Source: Desulfobacula sp.
GTDB taxonomy: Bacteria > Desulfobacterota > Desulfobacteria > Desulfobacterales > Desulfobacteraceae
Direction: 5' to 3'
Assembly: GCA_027858355.1 (NCBI GenBank)
Contig: JAQICW010000243.1
Span: 1 to 5,171 of the forward strand
DNA length: 5,171 nt
Part shown: one piece after another, positions 1 through 5,171 of the stretch
How positions within the stretch are numbered: position 1 is the stretch's first letter
Layout of the letters: every line of letters starts with the position of its first letter
Made by a program: the position numbers and the translations under genes
Notes under the pieces: generated by a model
What the model was told of the DNA's origin: nothing
Seen by the model: only the letters and a program-made list of their open reading frames with translations
The model's database searches: none

Positions 1-3000
1 TGGCTGCGCTAATTAATGTTAATTCTTCATCCAATCCATGCCCAGCCAGGATGGTGTCAAGGGCTGGAAACTTTCTTTTTGCCCTCATGTTGTTTTTAGC
101 AAGTAATTGCTCCAATTCGTTAATTAAGGCTGCAACCAGGACCTTGTCAAAAGGGCTATGCGATTCACCTGTTGGTTCAACTTGATCTCTGCTGTTTTGC
201 TCATCATACTGCAAAATGGCAGCAGCATTGATCGCTGTAAGCAGTGGGGCTTCAAATGCTGACAATCGTTCAGTAATTTGTGATAACTCTCGGTGACCAA
301 TTGCAATTTCCAATAAGTGGGCTTCCTCATACACAGCTTGAGCTGCTAAATTTCCGGCAGCTCCTTTAAGAGTATGGACCTGAATCTGTGCATTTTTAAA
401 TTGTTCAGTTGCAATCATTTCATTAAGGTCGGCGATGAAATGATTATATTGTTCATAAAATTTGATTAACAATTTGTGAAGCAATCGTTTGTTTCCTCCA
501 ACACGAACCAGAGCAATATCCAAATCAAATGGCGGCAGACTGTCAGGAAGCAGATCAAAGGAATGTTCTTTTTGGGGAAACTGTAAAACTCGTTCCTCTT
601 TTTTTGTTTCTGTTAATAACTCTCTTTTGGGTTTAACCCAGTTAGCTATGGTTGAGAAAAGAACATCTGGATCAATCGGTTTTGTAACATGGTCATTCAG
701 GCCCCATGACAGAGATTTTTCTTTTTCACCCGCCAGAGCGTGTGCTGTCATTGCTACAATGGGTAATATGTTCCTGTCATATTCTTTTCTAATTTCGGCA
801 GTCGCCTCGTAACCGTCCATCACAGGCATCTGGATGTCCATCAGGATGAGATCAAATGTATTCTTGCCGTCCTTTACAAGTTGCACTGCTTTTTGCCCAT
901 TATCTACGATGGTTACGGTAACACCCTGGCCTTCGAGTAACTCCCGGGCGACTTGTTGATTGATTTCATTATCTTCTGCTAAAAGTACATTGATGCCATC
1001 TAAATTCAATTCTTGTTCAATTCTGCTGGTCTGTTTCTTCTCAATTTCATCAATAATTACCTTGCTGCCAAGAGCATTTGCAACTGTATTAAATAAATCT
1101 GAAGGGTTTATTGGTTTGCGAATCAAGCCGTCAATTAAATGATCGCCAGCCTCTTTTTTGGCTTCAGTTTCGTCAAACCCGGTAACCATAATAATGACGA
1201 GAGGGTTGCTCAGCATTTCCTGTTCTTTGACTAACCGGGATGTCTCAATCCCGTCGAGACCCGACATTTTCCAATCTATCAACATAATATCATAGGCAGG
1301 ACAGCTATCGTCCTGGTTTACTCTTTTCAGTTCTTCCAAAGCAGCCTCTCCTGAAGGGACAGAAACTACATGAAAAAGAAAGGCCTCCAGGATGTCAGAC
1401 ATTATTTGCCGGGCTGTTTCATTGTCATCAACCACAAGTATGCGTTTACCGCGAAGCTCTTTATCGGTCAGGATAGTCTTGATCCTGTGCTCATGATCCA
1501 GATTGAGTTTAGCTGTAAAATAAAATTTACTGCCTGTACCGGGCTCGCTTTCAACTCTGATTTCACCACCCATCATTCCAACAAGTTGTTTTGAAATGAT
1601 AAGTCCCAGACCTGTACCACCATATTTCCGTGTTGTTGAGGTGTCGACCTGGGAAAAAGACTGGAAGAGTTTGCCAATCTGCTCTTTATTCATACCAATA
1701 CCGGTATCTCTTACCGAGAATTCTAGTATAACTGAATCATCAGTTTTCTCCAGTTGGGCAATCGAAACAACAATTTCACCACCTTGAGTAAATTTAATGG
1801 AATTACCTGCAAGGTTAAGCAGAACCTGGCCGAGCCTTAAAGAATCTCCAATAAGATTTTTTGAGACATTTTGCGGGCATGAAATAATTATTTCCGTACC
1901 TTTGGCTTCTGCCCGTGCAATAATTAGGCTTGATAAATCGTCCAGAACTTTATCCAGTGAAAAAGGCGCCTGTTCCATGGTTAGTTTGCCGGCCTCAATT
2001 TTTGAAAAATCCAAAATATCGTTGATGATTCTGAGCAGGTTTTGAGAAGAAAGATTAATTTTTGTCAAATAGTCGCACTGTTGTTTTGAAAGTTCTGTTT
2101 TTAAGGCAAGAAGACTAAAGCCAATAATTGCATTCATGGGTGTACGTATTTCATGGCTCATATTTGCAAGGAATTCACTTTTGGACTTATTTGCTTTCTC
2201 TGCTATTGCGTACGCTTCCTTGATTTCACGCAAATTGGTCTCTTTTACCTCTATAGCTGTCTCTTGAAATACAGTTAACGCCCTGGTCATCTGACCGATT
2301 TCATCCTTACCGCCTTCCGGCAGTTCCACAAAAAGGTCGCCGTCTGCAATGGAAAGCATGCTTTTGCTCAATGCGCTCAAACGAGAGATCAGATTACGCT
2401 GCACATAGAGCCAGATAATCAAGATTGAACAAAGCAAACTCAACGATACAACACTGTAAAGGATTTTTATGCTAATACCCTGAACACGATGGGCTTCACC
2501 AGTCCCCTCATCAATAGCCTTTGTGGTGCCTTCTACCAGATGATCAACTGCTTCGGCCAGTTGTCTGGAAAGCCTGGCGTTTTTTTCAATAAGAATTTGA
2601 CTTTTTATGAAAATAGCAAGTTCTGCCTTCCGGGCTCCACTAATATTTTTCGGACCGTCTATATAGGACTCAAGAGCCAGAATTTGTGGAATTAAACGCT
2701 TCCTGAATCGTTCATTGATATAATTAACAGATCGTTTAAGTGAACCAAATGTCCGCCTCAAATTCAATAATTTAAGATTAATGTCTGCAATACTGGGGCT
2801 CTCTGCAATATCTAAAAAATCTTTATATACGGACACGTTGGCAAGTTGTGCTGAGACCTGTGGAGCGACGGCACTGATAGAAGCGTTCAGAGTTAATATC
2901 CCTTGCGCCTGATTTCCCTTTTCCCCTTTGATTTCAAGGGTATTGCGGAGTGTCCTGATTCCCGGGGTAAGATATCGACCGATTTTTTTATTTTTGATAG

Positions 3001-3448
3001 ACAACTCTATAAGCAACTCCGTCTTTCGGTCTTTAGCTAAAATTTTTTCACCAACCAGAGCATCAAGCTTTGTAAAATTATCCAGCAATTGTTTAACAAA
3101 ATTTTCCAGCTCGACAATTGCCTCTGAGCCACTGTTGTTAAGCTTCAAATCATTTAACAGACCATCAAGAATTTCGACTTTCTTTGAAATCTCCCTGGAA
3201 ATTTTTTTTTGCTGCAGCACATTATCAGATTCGAGAAGCAGGGGAGCGGACAAAAGTAACCGTTCAGCCTGGTTTGAGAGTTTTAAGGAGGTCAGGGCTG
3301 AAGGAACCTGTTGATTTGTAATCCTGTCAATAACCTTATTTACGGTAACAAATGAATAAATGGCAGTGCCCGCAGCTATTACAGCGAATGCACTGATCCC
3401 AAAAAATGAAAGTAAAAGACGTTGTTTCAATCCAAATTGTTTAGCCAT
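1..3448 (-). CDS. TorS-like hybrid sensor histidine kinase with two receivers and HPt (3' end outside window)
   Basis: This is an inner-membrane phosphorelay sensor kinase, open for 1149 codons with no stop before the window edge. Domains by residue: TM1 about 11-34 after a basic start ([10 protein letters not shown]); helical periplasmic sensor about 35-326; TM2 about 327-349; HAMP about 350-403; HisKA with MSHEIRTP and phospho-acceptor His432; HATPase with N box N545/N549, G1 DTGIG 581-585 and G2 GTGLGL 611-616; REC1 with D674/D675, Asp725, T756, K778; REC2 with E825/D826, Asp871, T901, K923; HPt with His1025 in HTLKG. All phosphotransfer residues are present, and there is no PAS domain. 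The sensor start ([30 protein letters not shown]) resembles TorS, which works with the binding protein TorT; this comparison is from memory. The ATG at 3448 is chosen because an in-frame TGA lies just upstream and no earlier ATG fits. The ribosome site is weak. The gene follows a solute-binding protein by 36 bp, probably its partner. The C-terminal tail after the HPt is cut, probably by only tens of residues. Kinase call is certain; the TorS-like sensor is likely. Confidence 0.95.
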   Translation of the reverse strand, partial: MAKQFGLKQRLLLSFFGISAFAVIAAGTAIYSFVTVNKVIDRITNQQVPSALTSLKLSNQAERLLLSAPLLLESDNVLQQKKISREISKKVEILDGLLNDLKLNNSGSEAIVELENFVKQLLDNFTKLDALVGEKILAKDRKTELLIELSIKNKKIGRYLTPGIRTLRNTLEIKGEKGNQAQGILTLNASISAVAPQVSAQLANVSVYKDFLDIAESPSIADINLKLLNLRRTFGSLKRSVNYINERFRKRLIPQILALESYIDGPKNISGARKAELAIFIKSQILIEKNARLSRQLAEAVDHLVEGTTKAIDEGTGEAHRVQGISIKILYSVVSLSLLCSILIIWLYVQRNLISRLSALSKSMLSIADGDLFVELPEGGKDEIGQMTRALTVFQETAIEVKETNLREIKEAYAIAEKANKSKSEFLANMSHEIRTPMNAIIGFSLLALKTELSKQQCDYLTKINLSSQNLLRIINDILDFSKIEAGKLTMEQAPFSLDKVLDDLSSLIIARAEAKGTEIIISCPQNVSKNLIGDSLRLGQVLLNLAGNSIKFTQGGEIVVSIAQLEKTDDSVILEFSVRDTGIGMNKEQIGKLFQSFSQVDTSTTRKYGGTGLGLIISKQLVGMMGGEIRVESEPGTGSKFYFTAKLNLDHEHRIKTILTDKELRGKRILVVDDNETARQIMSDILEAFLFHVVSVPSGEAALEELKRVNQDDSCPAYDIMLIDWKMSGLDGIETSRLVKEQEMLSNPLVIIMVTGFDETEAKKEAGDHLIDGLIRKPINPSDLFNTVANALGSKVIIDEIEKKQTSRIEQELNLDGINVLLAEDNEINQQVARELLEGQGVTVTIVDNGQKAVQLVKDGKNTFDLILMDIQMPVMDGYEATAEIRKEYDRNILPIVAMTAHALAGEKEKSLSWGLNDHVTKPIDPDVLFSTIANWVKPKRELLTETKKEERVLQFPQKEHSFDLLPDSLPPFDLDIALVRVGGNKRLLHKLLIKFYEQYNHFIADLNEMIATEQFKNAQIQVHTLKGAAGNLAAQAVYEEAHLLEIAIGHRELSQITERLSAFEAPLLTAINAAAILQYDEQNSRDQVEPTGESHSPFDKVLVAALINELEQLLAKNNMRAKRKFPALDTILAGHGLDEELTLISAA

Positions 3449-3484
3449 AGAATTTTTTTTTATGTCCAAAATTATTCATATCGA
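3449..3484 (-). other. 36-bp intergenic gap, binding protein to kinase
   Basis: No hairpin or terminator is visible between the stop codon of the binding protein and the ATG of the kinase, which supports one transcript. The only purine-rich Shine-Dalgarno candidate is a GGA about 16 bases before the ATG, too far to be good. A run of nine A (T on the plus strand, 3453-3461) lies just before the start codon. The weak site contrasts with the strong one of the upstream gene. It suggests, by inference, that the kinase is made in smaller amounts or by translational coupling. Confidence 0.6.
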
Positions 3485-4588
3485 TCATGGCACTAATTTG
3501 TATTGTTTATTGTTCCATTCATACCAGGCCCAACTGGGAATACCAGTTACATCTCCTTTGGAATCAAAGCTGAATTTCCCGAGAACAGTATCAAAAACTG
3601 TTTGGTACATGGCATCAGTTACCTTATCAAGCTCTAAAGATCCTGCTTTTTCAACCGCCTGAGCCCAGACCTGAACAGTTGCATAAGAATGTAAGGTAAA
3701 CCCTTCGGGCTCGAATCCCCTGTCTCTGATTTTTTTTACCACAGAAATAGCTGCGGGATTAGTACGGGGATCAGGGGTAAAGGTAAACCGTGCTCCCTGT
3801 GCAAGGTCACCGGAAATCAACCAGAACGACTCAGATGCAAGTGAATCACCCGAAATTAACTGAAATTTCAGATTCTGATTATGTGCCTGCTCCAGCAGAC
3901 TGCTGATACCCTCAATATATCCACCGACAAAAACAACATCGACACGGGCATCTTGCAAGGATTTTATAATTTTAGAATAATCATGCTGTAAAGGGTCATA
4001 AAATCCATAATATTTTTCCATAACGCCTCGTTCGTTCCGATGTTTTTTTACCTCGATGGCTAAATTTTTCCCATAGACAAGATTGTCATGAAGAATACCA
4101 ATGTTCTTATCCTTCCAATGCTCGGCTAAATATTTAGCAGCCACTCCTCCCTGCTGGTCATCCCTTCCAATAACCCTAAACACATTTTTCCTGCCTTCCT
4201 CGGTAAGTTTGGTGGCCGTTGACGCAGGTGATATCATTAAAATATTATTGGCAGTGTAGATGGGAGCGGCCACAATAGATGTGTTGGAACACAGGTGGCC
4301 AACCACCATGGTTGCCTTTGAATCCACTATTCTTTTGGCAGCCGCCACAGCCTGTTCAGTATCGCATGCATCATCCACTTTTATTAACTTTACAGATTCA
4401 CCCAGAACACCACCCCTGGCGTTCAGATCATTCAATGCTTCCTGGACACCCATTTCCATCTGCTCGCCGTACCATTCCATAATTCCGGTAAAGGGGCCAA
4501 CCATTCCGATAGGTATTTCTGCGCCCGCGGGGCATACTGATAAGGTCAGAATTCCAAAAAAAATAGATATAGCTAAAATTTTACGCAT
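3485..4588 (-). CDS. Periplasmic LivJ-type solute-binding protein, probable co-receptor of the kinase
   Basis: A complete 367-residue protein of the branched-chain amino-acid binding family (type I fold, Peripla_BP_6). A signal peptide covers residues 1-23 and should be cut at AGA|EIP. Cys19 (LSVC) is not a proper lipobox, so the protein is probably soluble in the periplasm. It aligns along its length with E. coli LivJ, recalled from memory. VDDACD (71-76) and GHLCS (97-101) give a Cys75-Cys100 disulfide with the same 25-residue spacing as in LivJ. Pocket equivalents are Tyr40, Ser101, Ala122, Thr124, Tyr172 and Tyr224. LivJ Glu226, which holds the ligand amino group, is Asp248 here. The end GKFSFDSKGDVTG (337-349) is also typical. 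The start has a strong Shine-Dalgarno and a promoter upstream. No permease or ATPase gene adjoins it; instead a TorS-like kinase follows by 36 bp, so a sensory role is inferred. A transporter role with distant partner genes remains possible. Ligand unproven, probably an amino acid. Confidence 0.96.
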   Translation of the reverse strand: MRKILAISIFFGILTLSVCPAGAEIPIGMVGPFTGIMEWYGEQMEMGVQEALNDLNARGGVLGESVKLIKVDDACDTEQAVAAAKRIVDSKATMVVGHLCSNTSIVAAPIYTANNILMISPASTATKLTEEGRKNVFRVIGRDDQQGGVAAKYLAEHWKDKNIGILHDNLVYGKNLAIEVKKHRNERGVMEKYYGFYDPLQHDYSKIIKSLQDARVDVVFVGGYIEGISSLLEQAHNQNLKFQLISGDSLASESFWLISGDLAQGARFTFTPDPRTNPAAISVVKKIRDRGFEPEGFTLHSYATVQVWAQAVEKAGSLELDKVTDAMYQTVFDTVLGKFSFDSKGDVTGIPSWAWYEWNNKQYKLVP

Positions 4589-4595
4589 TTATTTA

Positions 4596-4603
4596 TCCTC
4601 CTT
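4596..4603 (-). promoter_or_regulatory. Strong Shine-Dalgarno of the binding-protein gene
   Basis: On the minus strand the bases read AAGGAGGA. The GGAGG core ends eight bases before the ATG at 4588, near-ideal spacing. This fixes the start codon and predicts high translation, as expected for an abundant periplasmic binding protein. Confidence 0.9.
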
Positions 4604-4652
4604 TTATGGATTAAGAATTCAAACATCAAAATAAAGCTATAATCATTACTTC

Positions 4653-4683
4653 TAATAGCAGGTATAATAGCAGGTATAATAGC
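4653..4683 (-). repeat. 12-bp tandem direct repeat, about 2.6 copies, in the leader
   Basis: On the plus strand TAATAGCAGGTA occurs twice exactly (4653-4664, 4665-4676), followed by TAATAGC (4677-4683). On the minus strand the unit reads TACCTGCTATTA. It lies just downstream of the predicted transcription start and about 65 bases before the start codon, so it would be transcribed. It is not a palindrome, and the 12-bp period does not match the helical turn exactly. It may be a slippage product or a direct-repeat operator; neither is shown. Confidence 0.85.
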
Positions 4684-4697
4684 CATTGACATATTTC

Positions 4698-4726
4698 ACT
4701 ATATCATACATCATACCCCATGTAAA
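4698..4726 (-). promoter_or_regulatory. Predicted sigma70 promoter for binding protein and kinase
   Basis: On the minus strand a -35 TTTACA (4726-4721, five of six to consensus) is followed by a 17-bp spacer and a -10 TATAGT (4703-4698, five of six). Transcription would start near 4691 and give a leader of about 100 bases. It is the best-spaced promoter I see in the 184-bp gap and the likely driver of the two-gene unit. It is a prediction from consensus only. Confidence 0.55.
4703..4716. repeat. 7-bp tandem direct repeat in the promoter spacer
   Basis: ATCATAC occurs twice in tandem on the plus strand (4703-4709, 4710-4716), that is GTATGATGTATGAT on the minus strand. It fills most of the spacer between the predicted -35 and -10 elements and touches the -10. 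Losing or gaining a unit would change the spacer from 17 to 10 or 24 bp. Two short copies can arise by chance in AT-rich DNA. Confidence 0.6.
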
Positions 4727-4753
4727 TTGATCTTATCTGCTTTTTATTTCCAG

Positions 4754-4779
4754 GGCGTCTAATTTGGCGCATCTAATTT
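4754..4779. repeat. Imperfect short direct repeat over the end of the permease gene
   Basis: GGCGTCTAATTT (4754-4765) is followed directly by GGCGCATCTAATTT (4766-4779), the same unit with two extra bases. The second copy contains the permease stop codon (TAG on the minus strand, 4775-4773). It probably reflects a small local duplication at the gene end. It forms no hairpin, so it is not a terminator. Confidence 0.6.
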
Positions 4780-5171
4780 TTTGTCATGGCCTGGGTAGGT
4801 GTAACCCTGGCAGCCTTAAAAGCCGGATACAAGCTGACTAAAATACCTAATAAAAGCACCACAAGTCCTGCCACAACAACATCCTGAGCCCAGATTTCCG
4901 GATACAGGATTCTTGGGATTCCCCACATTTGTACACCTGCTGCCAGAGCTGATAAATCAATCCCATTTCTTGCAATGGCAAAAACACTTAAAAACCCCAG
5001 TATATTTCCTGTTAATATCCCCAGAACCAAAAGGAAAAAAGTCTCTGTCACAACCCCTTTAATGATCTGGAAGGGTCTCATTCCAAGGGCCTTCATTAAA
5101 CCAAACTCCCTCATTCTTTCAAAGATGGCCATAAGGGTAGTATTGACGATACCAAAACCCATTGCAATAAA
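4773..5171 (-). CDS. FtsX-family ABC transporter permease, C-terminal part (5' end outside window)
   Basis: The last 132 residues of an inner-membrane permease of the MacB/LolC/LolE (FtsX) group; the frame stays open to the window edge, so the ATG at 5162 is internal. Numbering from the first visible residue: the end of a membrane helix (1-15), the cytoplasmic coupling segment ERMREFGLMKALGMRPFQI (18-36), a long hydrophobic segment (37-66), an external loop with GIDLSALAAGVQMWGI (70-85), a last helix (about 96-116), and the family ending YPAFKAARVTPTQAM (115-129). The GIDLSALA loop resembles LolE-type (COG4591) permeases rather than MacB, from memory. Such permeases pair with a LolD/MacB-like ATPase to move lipoproteins or other envelope substrates without passing them through the membrane; the substrate here is unknown. 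A 184-bp gap with its own promoter separates it from the binding-protein gene, so it probably belongs to a different unit. Confidence 0.93.
   Translation of the reverse strand, partial: FIAMGFGIVNTTLMAIFERMREFGLMKALGMRPFQIIKGVVTETFFLLVLGILTGNILGFLSVFAIARNGIDLSALAAGVQMWGIPRILYPEIWAQDVVVAGLVVLLLGILVSLYPAFKAARVTPTQAMTKN

Noticed and set aside
124..330. Minus-strand open frame of 68 codons inside the kinase
   Set aside because: It is out of frame with the HPt region, which reads cleanly through the same bases.
2928..3314. Plus-strand open frame of 128 codons, and similar plus-strand frames at 489-812, 1797-2045 and 4260-4634
   Set aside because: They lie opposite the kinase and the binding protein, whose minus-strand frames have complete family motifs. 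The plus-strand products show no recognisable domain.
4532..4534. Cys19 of the binding protein as a lipoprotein cysteine
   Set aside because: The preceding residues LSV do not fit a lipobox, which needs a small residue at -1, and a good AGA signal-peptidase I site follows at residues 21-23.
4686..4691. Perfect TTGACA on the plus strand, a possible rightward promoter
   Set aside because: There is no convincing -10 at 16-18 bp and no plus-strand gene to serve. The best hexamer, TACATC, has a 15-bp spacer.
4705..4772. Small minus-strand frame starting ATGCGCCAAATT directly after the permease stop codon
   Set aside because: It has about 22 codons, no ribosome site and no recognisable content, and it overlaps the promoter.
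4750..4794. CCAGG and CCTGG as a possible terminator stem after the permease gene
   Set aside because: The stem is only five base pairs with a 35-base loop, and on the minus strand it is followed by A-rich, not T-rich, sequence.

Overview
The window looks like part of a chromosome from a Gram-negative, AT-leaning bacterium. The protein style fits the Desulfobacterota (former Deltaproteobacteria): a HAMP segment joined directly to an [18 protein letters not shown] HisKA, two receivers and an HPt, an exported LivJ-like binding protein, and a LolE-type FtsX permease. That placement is an inference from family resemblance, not a database result. All real genes read on the minus strand, so transcription runs from right to left.

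Layout in the order of transcription: (1) 5171-4773 is the last 132 residues of an FtsX-family ABC permease whose beginning lies outside the window. (2) 4772-4589 is a 184-bp intergenic region. It holds a good sigma70-type promoter (TTTACA, 17 bp, TATAGT), three short direct repeats and a strong Shine-Dalgarno sequence. (3) 4588-3485 is a complete periplasmic solute-binding protein of the branched-chain amino-acid (LivJ/LivK, Peripla_BP_6) type with a signal peptide. (4) After 36 bp with no terminator, 3448-1 is a very large hybrid sensor histidine kinase. It is open for 1149 codons and runs off the left edge. I translated it codon by codon and found no stop or frameshift.

The central story is the pair binding protein plus hybrid kinase. 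The kinase has one transmembrane helix, an approximately 290-residue all-helical periplasmic domain resembling that of TorS, a second helix, HAMP, HisKA, HATPase, two receivers and an HPt, with every phosphotransfer residue present. E. coli TorS senses trimethylamine N-oxide through a separate periplasmic binding protein, TorT. Here a LivJ-type protein sits in the place of TorT, directly upstream and apparently co-transcribed, and no transporter permease or ATPase for it is visible. The simplest reading is a ligand receptor for a phosphorelay rather than a transporter component. The ligand pocket is almost that of LivJ, so an amino acid or close analogue is the best guess. The output regulator is not in the window.
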